64,000 nucleotides of DNA, taken from Pleodorina starrii. Taxonomy: Eukaryota; Chlorophyta; Chlorophyceae; Chlamydomonadales; Volvocaceae. Positions 42,475-54,397 of this stretch are shown here, piece after piece; position 1 is the first letter of the stretch, and each line of letters begins with the position of its first letter. The DNA is taken from the NCBI GenBank assembly GCA_030267565.1, contig BRXU01000050.1:414402-478401 (forward strand), read 5' to 3'. The position numbers and the translations under genes were made by a program. The notes beneath the pieces were generated by a model, which saw only the letters and a list, made by a program, of their open reading frames with translations, did not search any database and was not told the origin of the DNA.

Positions 42475-43185
42475 GGGGATGAAGGGGCTTTAGGGGTGAG
42501 GGAGGGAACTTAGGGCGTCGAGGCAGGGAGGCGTGAGAGGAGGGGAGGAGGAGGGGGGGGTCCTTCGGGTCCGAGAGGACTTAGGGTGCAGAGACCGCCA
42601 CGGGCTGCCTTTTGTAGGCGAGGGAGGCTTTAGGGAGCGGGTTTAGCGAGAGTGAGGCGAGTTGGCGAGGTGCCGCCTTGTGCGAACTATAGCTCCGTCA
42701 CCTAGCCCGCTGCCGCAAGGCCCGCTCCCGACCTCCTGCCGCGTCGAGGCCAAGCGGCGCTCTGGAGCTCGGCCTCTAGGGGCCACCCCCCGGCCTCTCC
42801 GGGGCCGTCATAGTAGGAGTAGTAGCAGGGGTAGGGCACGCGCTGTCTTGGGTTCTCCTTTGGTGCTGACCGCCCACGAGCCGGACCAAGCTCGGGGCAG
42901 GTTCTCAGCGCTTTGTTTTCGCGCCTAGAGGAGCACCGCCAGCCGGTAGCAGGCCGGCTGGGCGCCCCGGCGCTGCAAGGACTTCAGAGCGGGCAGGACA
43001 GCGCGGGCGCCGCGTAGTGCGCCGGCGCGACTGCTGTTTGTGCGGACGAAGGGCCCAGCTGCCGTATAAGGCAGGCTGTGAGCTCAAGCCTTTGGGGAGC
43101 CGCTGCGCCGTACACCCGTATATGGGGTGTACGACGCAGCCAGCTCTGCGTCGAGCAGGAGGGGGTAGCGGCCCCTCACGCCCTT

Positions 43186-43247
43186 CTCCCACCGCAAGGG
43201 GGAGAGTGCTTAGGCGGTCTTTCCGTCGGGGCTGGGTTAGCAGCCCC
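43186..43247 (+). other. Two-hairpin 3' terminal structure of LINE family 1
   Basis: Hairpin 1: ctccc 43186-43190 with gggag 43200-43204. Hairpin 2: ggggctg 43228-43234, loop ggttag 43235-43240, cagcccc 43241-43247. Present again in copies 2 and 3, and as a compensated variant in family 2 at 54611-54665. Likely the 3' end recognised by the element's RT (inference). Confidence 0.65.
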
Positions 43248-43275
43248 TGGCCAGCGTCAGGGCCCGGTCAGATAC

Positions 43276-43280
43276 TGTAA
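43276..43280 (+). terminator. TGTAA polyadenylation signal at LINE 3' end
   Basis: TGTAA is the usual volvocine polyadenylation signal. It lies 6 bp before the CATA tail here, and again at 49519-49523 (copy 2) and 54389-54393 (copy 3). Family 2 has TGTAA at 54691-54695. Confidence 0.55.
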
Positions 43281-43286
43281 CGACAC

Positions 43287-43785
43287 ACATACATACATAC
43301 ATACATACATACATACATACATACATACATACATACATACATACATACATACATACATACATACATACATACATACATACATACATACATACATACATAC
43401 ATACATACATACATACATACATACATACATACATACATACATACATACATACATACATACATACATACATACATACATACATACATACATACATACATAC
43501 ATACATACATACATACATACATACATACATACATACATACATACATAAATACATACATACATACATACATACATACATACATACATACATACATACATAC
43601 ATACATACATACATACATACATACATACATACATACATACATACATACATACATACATACATACATACATACATACATACATACATACATACATACATAC
43701 ATACATACATACATACATACATACATACATACATACATACATACATACATACATACATACATACATACATACATACATACATACA
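43287..43785 (+). repeat. (CATA)n array 2, 499 bp
   Basis: Tail of LINE copy 1 and 5' flank of copy 2. One cataaata interruption near 43546. Confidence 0.97.
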
Positions 43786-44142
43786 GGCAAAAGGTGGCGG
43801 CGGATGGACGCGCAAAGCGGGCGAATCGGACGCAGCAGTCGTGCTCCGGCTGCGGGGTCGGAGTGCCAAGGTGAGAGGCACAGTCGGAGACGCCATGCGC
43901 GAAAAATCCGCCAGCACGCGCCGGAAGCCGGCAGGGGACAGAACCCCCGCCTCGGCCGCCCGCCAGGCGCACACATGCAGCCTTAGCCCCTCCCAGCGCA
44001 GCAGTGCCAGCACCCCCGCAGCCAGCCTGCGTGCATTCAGCCTGGAGCTACGGCTATCCCAGGCCAGCCAAGACGGCGCCCAGACTAACACAGACCAACC
44101 CCCCCAGGCCCCGGCGGCGGCAACACTGCTGGCTCCACAACA
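43786..44142 (+). other. ORF1-ORF2 intervening segment (LINE copy 2)
   Basis: Matches 58558-58915 of copy 4. A short frame here ends in TGA overlapping the ORF2 ATG (ATGA at 44143-44146), as in copy 4. Substitutions between the copies are mostly amino-acid-changing in that frame, so it is probably untranslated leader rather than part of ORF1. Confidence 0.5.
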
Positions 44143-47100
44143 ATGAGAGCAGCAAGGGGTCAGGGAGGTCGGGCCCAAATAACCCGGCCACTGCGAGTGG
44201 CGTCCCATAACATGGGAGGCTTGCGTGTGTGGGAGGCGCGCGCCGCAGCGCGCTTCGAAGCGGCGATGCAGCTTTGGGCCCAGCTCCAGCTCGACGTGGT
44301 GTGTCTGCAGGAGACTCACCACACCGGGGACCCAGACCGGAGCGCACTGGAGGCGGCCCTAACGGCCGCCGCCGACCGGCTCCACCAGCCGGGCTGGACC
44401 ATAGCAGCGCACTCGTACTCAAACAGCCAACACACCGCGGGCGTGGCGATCCTCGTCCGTGCAAACCTCCTTCCCCCCCGCGCCATCGAGGCCCTCCCCG
44501 CGCCCGCCGGCGTGCCCGCGGGGTGGCTCACGGAGTGCAGATTTCAGTGGGGCGGACATCATGTGCGGGTCTGCAGCGTTTACTTCCCACAGGCCGGAAG
44601 GGATGGCGCCGCGGGCCTGCGGCAACAGCTGTGTCAGGCAGGCCTGGCCCCCGCCGCCGCAGATGCGGCGGCAGATGGCTCGGTACTGCTGTGGTGCGGC
44701 GATTTCAACTTTGTGGAGAATCCGGCCCTGGACTGCCCCAGCCCGGACCTGCGCGCAGCAGACACGGCCCCATCCATGCAGCTGCAGGAGGCGGCGGCGG
44801 CCGCAGGGATGGTGGACAGCTTTCGCACGCTGCACCCCCAGCGCCGTGAGTTCACGTACCTATACCGGGGACCGCGGCCTGGGGGCTCCCGCCTGGACCG
44901 CATCTACCTGCCTGAGGCGGCCTGCCCATACCTCGCGAAAGCGTACATCAACGTCACCTCGCCGTCTGACCATCGGCTCGCCATCGCCCACATCGCAGCC
45001 CGCCAACCGCCCCCCAACACCAATCTCCCGCGCCGCCTCCGCCTCCACTGCCTAGCGCATGCGGACCTGAAACGCAGCTTGGGCGACTGGCTAGACGAGG
45101 AAGTGGGAGCGGCCCCCACCGGCGGTGAGCACCCGCAGCAGGCCGTGCTGGACTGGTGGCCGGCGTTCAAACGCCGGCTCACAGCCCAGGTGGCCCGGCT
45201 CAACCGAGAAGCACAAACGCGCCGCGTCCGGCCAGCCGCCAGCGTGCAACAGCTAGCGGCGGCAGCACAGGAAGCCGCCAGCGCCCTGGACGCCGACCCC
45301 TCCAACGAGGAACGGCTGGCGGCGGCAGTGGAGGCGCAGGTGGCAGTACAGAAGGGCATGCGGGCCGCGGCCAACGAGGCGGCCCGGGACGCCCGGCGGA
45401 ACCGGATCAGTGAAGGCGAGCGCCCCTCCCGGGCCCTCACCGCCCTCATCCGGGAACAGAGCGATGGCGGCAACGGGGGCGGCCCCGGCCCCTCCATGCT
45501 GCGCGACCCCCGCACGGGCCAGCTGGTCAGCGATGCCAGGCGACTGCCGCAGATCATCGCCAACTTCTGGCAGGACGTCAGCGCCCTGCCATCGGAGGCC
45601 GAGCTGCCGGCATCGGTGAAGCAGCAGGCGCAGGCCCAGGTCCTGGAGGCCCTCCGAGATCACCCGCTGCGACTGCCGGCAGACCCGGAAGACCCAGTCG
45701 GCCGGGCCCAAGTGGGCAGCACCGAGGTGGCCGCGGCTCTCAAGGCCACGCCGCGCGGAAAAGCGCCGGGGTGGGATGGCCTGCCCGCAGAGCTCTACCG
45801 GGCCTTCCAGCGGCAGTTCGCCCCCCTCCTGGCAGACCTATACACCGCCATCGGCACCACAGGCAACATGCCCGCGCGGTTCACCGAGGGCATCATCAAG
45901 GTGCTCTACAAAAAGGGCGACCCCACACAGCCAGGCAACTACCGCCCCATCACCCTGCTCAACACGGACTACCGCATCCTCGCCAAAGTCATGGCAAATA
46001 GGCTTGGCCCCGCCCTGAATGCCGCGATCTCTGCGGAGCAAACGGCCTTCCTCCCGGGGCGACACATTGGCGCCAGCATCTTCACCCTCCGCTACCTTCC
46101 CCACCTCCTCCGACGCCAGGGACGCAACGCGCTGGTCGCCTTCCTCGACTTTGCCAAAGCCTACGATACGGTCCACCGGGACTTTCTAGTGGCAGCGATG
46201 GCGGAGCTGGGCGCGTCCGAACAGCTCCGAAAGTGGGTACAGACGCTGCTGGCGGACACGCAGGCCCGGGCGCTGGTGGGGGGGAGGCAGTCAGAGCCGG
46301 TCAGCATGGCGGCGGGCGTCCGACAAGGCTGCCCGCTCGCCCCGCTGCTCTACCTCTTCGTCGCGCAAGCGCTGCTGTCATGGCTACAACGCAAGGGACT
46401 GGGCATTCGCCTGGACCCAGCAGATGCCGAGCTAACCACGGCGGTGCAGTTTGCGGACGACGGAGAGGTGTTCCTGGAGGGCGACCACACCGTCCAAGCC
46501 TTCCTCGACGCCACGGAGACGTTTGCGCAGGCCACCGGACAGCGGCTAAACCGTGACAAAGTGGAGCTCCTGAGAGTTGGCCACCTGCCGGCACAGCCGC
46601 AGCAGCCACCCCAGCAGCCCCCACCTCAGCAGCCGCCAGGCCCGCCGGAAGCCGGCGCCCAGCTCCCACCGCCCGCGCCGCCGCCACCAGCACCAGGCCC
46701 GCCGCAAGCGCCAGCACCAGCCCATGCACCCGCAGTGCCAAACATCCAGGGCCTGCGCCTGGTGCCTGCCGCGACTGCGCTAGGAGCTGGCTTCTCAAAT
46801 AACCCAACAGGCCAGCAATCCAACTGGCACCGCGCCGGGGAGGAGATCCGCAAGCGGATGCACCGCGTCACCCGACTTCGGCTGTCGGTGTTCGGCAGCT
46901 GCAACCTCATATCGGCATACGCCTTACAGATCAGGACGTACCACTGGGAGCACGGCGGCCGAGGAGGGGGGGAAGAGGCCCGCCAGGTGGAGAGATGGGC
47001 AGCACAGGCAGGCGACCGCAGGGTCAGCCCCATGCAGCCATGTCAGCGCCTCACCGGCCTCCCAGGGCAGCTCATGTGGGGCGCGGCGCGAGACGGCGGA

Positions 47101-48720
47101 TGCGGGCTGCTGCCGCTCACCCTGCACACCCGCGCACGGGAGGCGGTGAAGGCGGCCAAGCTCGCCCGGACCGCCAGCCAGCCAGCAGACAACACCCACT
47201 CGTCGGTACGAACGTTCGCCCAGCTGCTCCGTGGCTACCACCCGCTGCTGAGCCCCGGATCCGTGCTCACCACGGGTGTGGTGCAGGGAGGGATGCCCCA
47301 CCCAGGAACGGACCCCCTGCCCGCAGACGTCACGACACTCCTCGTCGCCCTCAGCTACCTCCCCCCCGTGCAAGATGTTGACACGACGCCGCTGCCGGCC
47401 GCCGGGGACTGGTGCCTTAATATCCCGCTTTGGGGCAACCCCCTTTTGCCGAACGGTGCACAACCGACCAGCGGGGCAGCGGAAGCGGGGGATGCAGCGG
47501 ACGCGCAGGCGGCAGATCCAGACTTCGCGCCCGAGGAGGAGGACTGGGACATGGCTCCCAACCCGCTTCCTAGGCCAGGACTAGAGAGCCGCCACAGGCG
47601 TCTGGCGGCATGCAGGGCGTTGCGCACGGTGGGTGACCTAATGAGGGTGACGCAGGCCGCCGCATCCGCCCCGCGAGCAGCTGGTGAGTGGGAGGCCTGG
47701 GTAACCGCCAACCTTGACCCCAGCGACCTGACAGGCTTCAGGCGGACGACGACCATCGACGCCATCAACCGCCTCACGGCGGATATTAGCCCGGAATGGC
47801 GTGCAGCAGCAGCGACGGTGCTGGCGCACCCGGAACGCGCGGCAGGGCTGGATACGGAGGAGACGATACGAGCTCGGTTCGTGGGGCGGGTGGGCTGGCG
47901 GTTTGGGGGGTCACTCAGCATCAAGCTGCGCGACCTCTCCGTCCGCCAAGCCACCCAAATGCAGATGCAGCCGGTAACGGAGCGCCGGGCCCGCCTGCAC
48001 GCAGCCTACGAGCGGGAAGCCTGGGAGCAGCCCGCAGCGGCGGCAGCAGCAGCAGGAGCCCACCCACCGGGACATCAGCCAGCCGCCGCCGAAGTGGCGC
48101 CAGCAGCAAGTGTACTGGCAATGCTCCGGCGAATGTGGCCCATCAAATGGGAGCGCGAACACTTTGAGACGCTCTGGCGGCTGGCACAGGACGGCGTGCC
48201 GCTTCCCGGCAACAGCCACATCAGGGGAGCAGCACCAGAACAATGCAAGTGCGGCGCGTACGGGGGAGCCGGCCCACACGCATGCTCGCCGCGTGCACAC
48301 CACTTCTGGGAGTGCCCGGTGGCGCAAGCGGTGGTGCAGCAGATCGCCGCCCACGTGCCCGGGCCCATCACCCGGGCAAACGTGTGGCTGGCGGAGCCAC
48401 CGCCAGGCGTGCAGCAGTGCGTGTGGGACGTGATCTGCCTGGCGGCACTCACGGCCATGGAACGGGCGCGCGTGGGGCTGTGGGCAGTCAGGAACTCACC
48501 CACCGCCCCGGACGCCCCAGACCCAGTCGAGGTGGCCAAGGCGCGCGCAGCACTAGATTTTTGGCAGCGTGTGCGGGGGTTTGCGGAGCTAGACGTGCCA
48601 AGGCGGGGATGGGAGGGGGTAGGGCCTGACCACCCCATCCTGGCGGTGGTCAACGGCCACATTCAGTGTGTGCAGCACGCAGGGATGGGTATGGAGGGAG
48701 AGGGAGGGGTCGTGGAGTGA
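44143..48720 (+). CDS. LINE ORF2: endonuclease-reverse transcriptase (intact, 1525 aa)
   Basis: ATG at 44143 to TGA at 48718-48720. The apurinic-type endonuclease (about 10-285) has SHNMGG, LQETHH, WCGDFNF (about 184-190), SRLDRIY and the terminal SDHRL (about 278). It nicks target DNA to start target-primed reverse transcription. The reverse transcriptase (about 540-800) has KAPGWDGLPAELY, ITLLNTDYRIL, AFLPGRHI, FLDFAKAYD with the first catalytic Asp (about 669), GVRQGCPLAPLLY, and FADD (about 770-773) with the other two. A Pro/Gln-rich linker follows at about 810-865. Near the C-terminus is a Cys/His cluster (CKCG about 1368; PHAC; HHFWEC), the RT zinc-binding type. All key residues are present and no internal stop exists, so the protein looks functional. 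The ATG overlaps an upstream TGA. Known L1-like elements also carry ORF1, lost from this copy. Confidence 0.96.
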   Translation: MRAARGQGGRAQITRPLRVASHNMGGLRVWEARAAARFEAAMQLWAQLQLDVVCLQETHHTGDPDRSALEAALTAAADRLHQPGWTIAAHSYSNSQHTAGVAILVRANLLPPRAIEALPAPAGVPAGWLTECRFQWGGHHVRVCSVYFPQAGRDGAAGLRQQLCQAGLAPAAADAAADGSVLLWCGDFNFVENPALDCPSPDLRAADTAPSMQLQEAAAAAGMVDSFRTLHPQRREFTYLYRGPRPGGSRLDRIYLPEAACPYLAKAYINVTSPSDHRLAIAHIAARQPPPNTNLPRRLRLHCLAHADLKRSLGDWLDEEVGAAPTGGEHPQQAVLDWWPAFKRRLTAQVARLNREAQTRRVRPAASVQQLAAAAQEAASALDADPSNEERLAAAVEAQVAVQKGMRAAANEAARDARRNRISEGERPSRALTALIREQSDGGNGGGPGPSMLRDPRTGQLVSDARRLPQIIANFWQDVSALPSEAELPASVKQQAQAQVLEALRDHPLRLPADPEDPVGRAQVGSTEVAAALKATPRGKAPGWDGLPAELYRAFQRQFAPLLADLYTAIGTTGNMPARFTEGIIKVLYKKGDPTQPGNYRPITLLNTDYRILAKVMANRLGPALNAAISAEQTAFLPGRHIGASIFTLRYLPHLLRRQGRNALVAFLDFAKAYDTVHRDFLVAAMAELGASEQLRKWVQTLLADTQARALVGGRQSEPVSMAAGVRQGCPLAPLLYLFVAQALLSWLQRKGLGIRLDPADAELTTAVQFADDGEVFLEGDHTVQAFLDATETFAQATGQRLNRDKVELLRVGHLPAQPQQPPQQPPPQQPPGPPEAGAQLPPPAPPPPAPGPPQAPAPAHAPAVPNIQGLRLVPAATALGAGFSNNPTGQQSNWHRAGEEIRKRMHRVTRLRLSVFGSCNLISAYALQIRTYHWEHGGRGGGEEARQVERWAAQAGDRRVSPMQPCQRLTGLPGQLMWGAARDGGCGLLPLTLHTRAREAVKAAKLARTASQPADNTHSSVRTFAQLLRGYHPLLSPGSVLTTGVVQGGMPHPGTDPLPADVTTLLVALSYLPPVQDVDTTPLPAAGDWCLNIPLWGNPLLPNGAQPTSGAAEAGDAADAQAADPDFAPEEEDWDMAPNPLPRPGLESRHRRLAACRALRTVGDLMRVTQAAASAPRAAGEWEAWVTANLDPSDLTGFRRTTTIDAINRLTADISPEWRAAAATVLAHPERAAGLDTEETIRARFVGRVGWRFGGSLSIKLRDLSVRQATQMQMQPVTERRARLHAAYEREAWEQPAAAAAAAGAHPPGHQPAAAEVAPAASVLAMLRRMWPIKWEREHFETLWRLAQDGVPLPGNSHIRGAAPEQCKCGAYGGAGPHACSPRAHHFWECPVAQAVVQQIAAHVPGPITRANVWLAEPPPGVQQCVWDVICLAALTAMERARVGLWAVRNSPTAPDAPDPVEVAKARAALDFWQRVRGFAELDVPRRGWEGVGPDHPILAVVNGHIQCVQHAGMGMEGEGGVVE

Positions 48721-49526
48721 GGGGATGAAGGGGCTTTAGGGGTGAGGGAGGGAACTTAGGGCATCGAGGCAGGGAGGCGTGAGAGGAGGGGATGAGGGGG
48801 GGTTCCTTTGGGTCCGAGAGGACTTAGGGTGCAGAGACCGCCGCGGGCTGCCTTTTGTAGGCGAGGGAGGCTTTAGGGAGCGGGTATAGCGAGAGTGAGG
48901 CGAGTTGGCGAGGTGCCGCCTAGTGCGAACTATAGCCCCGTCACCTAGCCCGCTGCCGCAAGGCCCGCGCCCGACCTCCTGCCGCCTCGAGGCCAAGCGG
49001 AGCTCTGGAGCTCGGCCTCTAGGGGCCACCCCCCGGCCTCTCCGGGGCCGTCGTAGTAGGAGTAGTAGCAGGGGTAGGACGCGCGCTGTCTTGGGTTCTC
49101 CTTTGGTGCTGACCGCCCACGAGCCGGACCAAGCTCGGGGCAGGTTCTCAGCGCTTTGTTTTCGCGCCTAGAGGAGCACCGCCAGCCGGTAGCAGGCCGG
49201 CCGGGCGCCCCGGCGCTGCAAGGACTTCAGGGCGGGCAGGACAGCACGGGCGCCGCGTAGCGCGCCGGCGCGACTGCTGTTTGTGCGGACGAAGGGCCCA
49301 GCTGCCGTATATGGCAGGCTGTGAGCTCAAGCCTTTGGGGAGCCGCTGCACCGTACACCCGTATATGGGGTGTACAACGCAGCCAGCTCCGCGTCGAGCA
49401 GGAGGGGGTAGCGGCCCCTCACGCCCTTCTCCCACTGCAAGGGGGAGAGTGCTTAGGCGGTCTTTCCGTCGGGGCTGGGTTAGCAGCCCCTGGCCAGCGT
49501 CAGGGCCCGGTCAGATACTGTAACGA
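48721..49526 (+). other. 3' UTR of LINE copy 2
   Basis: G-rich first half, then a gtagtaggagtagtag motif and the paired hairpins (ctccc/gggag and the GGTTAG-loop stem) before TGTAA at 49519-49523. Nearly identical to the 3' UTRs of copies 1 and 3. Confidence 0.8.
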
Positions 49527-49976
49527 CACATACATACATACATACATACATACATACATACATACATACATACATACATACATACATACATACATACATA
49601 CATACATACATACATACATACATACATACATACATACATACATACATACATACATACATACATACATACATACATACATACATACATACATACATACATA
49701 CATACATACATACATACATACATACATACATACATACATACATACATACATACATACATACATACATACATACATACATACATACATACATACATACATA
49801 CATACATACATACATACATACATACATACATACATACATACATACATACATACATACATACATACATACATACATACATACATACATACATACATACATA
49901 CATACATACATACATACATACATACATACATACATACATACATACATACATACATACATACATACATACATACATA
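49527..49976 (+). repeat. (CATA)n array 3, 450 bp
   Basis: Tail of LINE copy 2; LINE copy 3 begins directly after it. Confidence 0.97.
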
Positions 49977-49979
49977 ATC

Positions 49980-52900
49980 GGCGGTGAGCACCCGCAGCAG
50001 GCCGTGCTGGACTGGTGGCCGGCGTTCAAACGCCGGCTCACAGCCCAGGTGGCCCGGCTCAACCGAGAAGCACAAACGCGCCGCGTCCGGCCAGCCGCCA
50101 GCGTGCAACAGCTAGCGGCGGCAGCACAGGAAGCCGCCAGCGCCCTGGACGCCGACCCCTCCAACGAGGAACGGCTGGCGGCGGCAGTGGAGGCGCAGGT
50201 GGCAGTGCAGAAGGGCATGCGGGCCGCGGCCAACGAGGCGGCCCGGGACGCCCGGCGGAACCGGATCAGTGAAGGCGAGCGCCCCTCCCGGGCCCTCACC
50301 GCCCTCATCCGGGAACAGAGCGATGGCGGCAACGGGGGCGGCCCCGGCCCCTCCATGCTGCGCGACCCCCGCACGGGCCAGCTGGTCAGCGACGCCAGGC
50401 GACTGCCGCAGATCATCGCCAACTTCTGGCAGGACGTCAGCGCCCTGCCATCGGAGGCCGAGCTGCCGGCATCGGTGAAGCAGCAGGCGCAGGCCCAGGT
50501 CCTGGAGGCCCTCCGAGACCACCCGCTGCGACTGCCGGCAGACCCGGAAGACCCAGTCGGCCGGGCCCAAGTGGGCAGCACCGAGGTGGCCGCGGCTCTC
50601 AAGGCCACGCCGCGCGGAAAAGCGCCGGGGTGGGATGGCCTGCCCGCGGAGCTCTACCGGGCCTTCCAGCGACAGTTCGCCCCCCTCCTGGCTGACCTAT
50701 ACACCGCCATCGGCACCACAGGCAACATGCCCGCGCGGTTCACCGAGGGCATCATCAAGGTGCTCTATAAAAAGGGCGACCCCACACAGCCAGGCAACTA
50801 CCGCCCCATCACCCTGCTCAACACGGACTACCGCATCCTCGCCAAAGTCATGGCAAATAGGCTTGGCCCCGCCCTGAATGCCGCGATCTCTGCGGAGCAA
50901 ACGGCCTTCCTCCCGGGGCGACACATTGGCGCCAGCATCTTCACCCTCCGCTACCTTCCCCACCTCCTCCGACGCCAGGGACGCAACGCGCTGGTCGCCT
51001 TCCTCGACTTTGCCAAAGCCTACGATACGGTCCACCGGGACTTTCTAGTGGCAGCGATGGCGGAGCTGGGCGCGTCCGAACAGCTCCGAAAGTGGGTACA
51101 GACGCTGCTGGCGGACACGCAGGCCCGGGCGCTGGTGGGAGGGAGGCAGTCAGAGCCGGTCAGCATGGCGGCGGGCGTCCGACAAGGCTGCCCGCTCGCC
51201 CCGCTGCTCTACCTCTTCGTCGCGCAAGCGCTGCTGTCATGGCTACAACGCAAGGGACTGGGCATTCGCCTGGGCCCAGCAGATGCCGAGCTAACCACGG
51301 CGGTGCAGTTTGCAGACGACGGAGAGGTGTTCCTGGAGGGCGACCACACCGTCCAAGCCTTCCTCGACGCCACGGAGACGTTTGCGCAGGCCACCGGACA
51401 GCGGCTAAACCGTGACAAAGTGGAGCTCCTGAGAGTTGGCCACCTGCCGGCACAGCCGCAGCAGCCACCCCAGCAGCCCCCACCTCAGCAGCCGCCAGGC
51501 CCGCCGGAAGCCGGCGCCCAGCTCCCACCGCCCGCGCCGCCGCCACCAGCACCAGGCCCGCCGCAAGCGCCAGCACCAGCCCATGCGCCCGCAGTGCCAA
51601 ACATCCAGGGCCTGCGCCTGGTGCCTGCCGCGACCGCGCTCGGAGCTGGCTTCTCAAATAACCCAACAGGCCAGCAATCCAACTGGCACCGCGCCGGGGA
51701 GGAGATCCGCAAGCGGATGCACCGCGTCACCAGACTTCGGCTGTCGGTGTTCGGCAGATGCAACCTCATATCGGCATACGCCTTACAGATCAGGACGTAC
51801 CACTGGGAGCACGGCGGCCGAGGAGGGGGGGAAGAGGCCCGCCAGGTGGAGAGATGGGCAGCACAGGCAGGCGACCGCAGGGTCAGCCCCATGCAGCCAT
51901 GTCAGCGCCTCACCGGCCTCCCAGGGCAGCTCATGTGGGGCGCGGCGCGAGACGGCGGATGCGGGCTGTTGCCGCTCACCCTGCACACCCGCGCACGGGA
52001 GGCGGTGAAGGCGGCCAAGCTCGCCCGGACCGCCAGCCAGCCAGCAGACAACGCCCACTCGTCGGTACGAACGTTCGCCCAGCTGCTCCGTGGCTACCAC
52101 CCGCTGCTGAGCCCCGGATCCGTGCTCACCACGGGTGTGGCGCAGGGAGGGATGCCCCACCCAGGAACAGACCCCCTGCCCGCAGACGTCACGACACTCC
52201 TCGTCGCCCTCAGCTACCTCCCCCCCGTGCAAGATGTTGACACGACGCCACTGCCGGCCGCCGGGGACTGGTGCCTTAATATCCCGCTTTGGGGCAACCC
52301 CCTTTTGCCGAACGGTGCGCAACCGACCAGCGGGGCAGCGGAAGCGGGGGATGCAGCGGACGCGCAGGCGGCAGATCCAGACTTCGCGCCTGAGGAGGAG
52401 GACAGGGACATGGCTCCCAACCCGCTTCCTAGGCCAGGACTAGAGAGCCGCCACAGGCGTCTGGCGGCATGCAGGGCGTTGCGCACGGTGGGTGACCTAA
52501 TGAGGGTGACGCAGGCCGCCGCATCCGCCCCGCGAGCAGCGGGCGAGTGGGAGGCCTGGGTAACAGCCAACCTTGACCCCAGCGACCCGACAGGCTTCAG
52601 GCGGACGACGACCATCGACGCCATCAACCGCCTCACGGCGGATATTAGCCCGGAATGGCGTGCAGCAGCAGCGACGGTGCTGGCGCACCCGGAACGCGCG
52701 GCAGGGCTGGATACGGAGGAGACGATACGAGCTCGGTTCGTGGGGCGGGTGGGCTGGCGGTTTGGGGGGTCACTCAGCACCAAGCTGCGCGACCTCTCCG
52801 TCCGCCAAGCCACCCTACTGCAGATGCAGCCGGTAACGGAGCGCCGGGCCCGCCTGCACGCAGCCTACGAGCGGGAAGCCCGGGAGCAGCCCGCAGCGGC

Positions 52901-53585
52901 GGCAGCGGCAGCGGCAGCAGGAGCCCACCCGCCGGGACATCAGCCAGCCGCCGCCGAAGTGGCGCCAGCAGCAGGCGTACTGGCAATGCTCCGGCGAATG
53001 TGGCCCATCAAATGGGAGCGCGAACACTTTGAGACGCTCTGGCGGTTGGCACAGGACGGCGTGCCGCTTCCCGGCAACAGCCACATAAGGGGAGCGGCAC
53101 CAGAACAATGCAAGTGCGGCGCGTACGGGGGAGCCGGCCCACACGCATGCTCGCCGCGCGCACACCACTTCTGGGAGTGCCCGGTGGCGCAAACGGTGGT
53201 GCAGCAGATCGCCGCCCACGTGCCCGGGCCCATCACCCGGGCGAACGTGTGGCTGGCGGAGCCACCGCCAGGCGTACAGCAGTGCGTGTGGGACGTGATC
53301 TGCCTGGCGGCGCTCACGGCCATGGAACGGGCGCGCGTGGGGCTGTGGGCAGTCAGGAACTCGCCCACCGCCCCGGATGCCCCAGACCCAGTCGAGGTGG
53401 CCAAGGCGCGCGCAGCACTAGAATTTTGGCAGCGTGTGCGGGGGTTTGCGGAGCTAGACGTGCCAAGGCGGGGATGGGAGGGGGTAGGGCCTGACCACCC
53501 CATCCTGGCGGTGGTCAACGGCCACTTTCAGTGTGTGCAGCACGCAGGGATGGGTATGGAGGGAGGGGGAGGGGAAGTGGAGTGA
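49980..53585 (+). pseudogene. 5'-truncated ORF2 (LINE copy 3): RT and C-terminal zinc region
   Basis: An uninterrupted frame of about 1201 residues, equivalent to ORF2 residues 327-1525. It retains FLDFAKAYD, GVRQGCPLAPLLY and FADD and the C-terminal Cys/His cluster, but lacks the endonuclease and the ORF2 start. It differs from copy 2 by scattered substitutions plus a small expansion of an Ala-coding repeat near 52905. The truncation point lies exactly at the CATA junction, as expected from incomplete reverse transcription. It cannot make a complete ORF2 protein. Confidence 0.93.
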
Positions 53586-54397
53586 GGGGATGAAGGGGCT
53601 TTAGGGGTGAGGGAGGGAACTTAGGGCGTCGAGGCAGGGAGGCGTGAGAGGAGGGGAGGAGGAGGGGGGGGGTCCTTCGGGTCCGAGAGGACTTAGGGTG
53701 CAGAGACCGCCGCAGGCTGCCTTTTGTAGGCAAGGGAGGCTTTAGGGAGCGGGTTTAGCGAGAGTGAGGAGAGTTGGCGAGGTGCCGCCTAGTGCGAACT
53801 ATAGCTCCGTCACCTAGCCCGCTGCCGCAAGGCCCGCTCCCGACCTCCTGCCGCGTCGAGGCCAAGCGGCGCTCTGGAGCTCGGCCTCTAGGGGCCACCC
53901 CCCGGCCTCTCCGGGGCCGTCGTAGTAGGAGTAGTAGCAGGGGTAGGGCGCGCGCTGTCTTGGGTTCTCCTTTGGTGCTGACCGCCCACGAGCCGGACCA
54001 AGCTCGGGGCAGGTTCTCAGCGCTTTGTTTTCGCGCCTAGAGGAGCACCGCCAGCCGGTAGCAGGCCGGCCGGGCGCCCCGGCGCTGCAAGGACTTCAGG
54101 GCGGGCAGGACAGCGCGGGCGCCGCGTAGTGCGCCGGCGCGACTGCTGTTTGTGCGGACGAAGGGCCCAGCTGCCGTATAAGGCAGGCTGTGAGCTCAAG
54201 CCTTTGGGGAGCCGCTGCGCCGTACACCCATATATGGGGTGTATGACGCAGCCAGCTCTGCGTCGAGCAGGAGGGGGTAGCGGCCCCTCACGCCCTTCTC
54301 CCACCGCAAGGGGGAGAGTGCTTAGGCGGTCTTTCCGTCGGGGCTGGGTTAGCAGCCCCTGGCCAGCGTCAGGGCCCGGTCAGATACTGTAACGAGA
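53586..54397 (+). other. 3' UTR of LINE copy 3
   Basis: Same structure as in copy 2, with TGTAA at 54389-54393. Confidence 0.8.

Larger units (their letters stand above)
41718..43286 (+). mobile_element. L1-like LINE, copy 1 (5'-truncated)
   Basis: Abuts (CATA)n at its 5' side. It holds the last 251 codons of ORF2 and an 0.8-kb 3' UTR ending gatactgtaacgacac before the next CATA array. It corresponds to the 3' 1.57 kb of copy 2 with scattered substitutions. Confidence 0.93.
43786..49526 (+). mobile_element. L1-like LINE, copy 2 (intact ORF2, truncated before it)
   Basis: 5.74 kb. It starts within the segment between ORF1 and ORF2 (compare 58558), contains a complete ORF2 and full 3' UTR, and ends with TGTAA and the CATA tail. 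ORF1 is missing, so it would need ORF1 protein in trans to be mobile, and any promoter in the lost 5' UTR is gone. Confidence 0.93.
49977..54397 (+). mobile_element. L1-like LINE, copy 3 (5'-truncated, endonuclease missing)
   Basis: 4.42 kb, from about codon 326 of ORF2 through the 3' UTR. Closely similar to copy 2, with diagnostic changes shared with copy 4. Its tail is a short (AC)n run rather than CATA. Confidence 0.93.
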
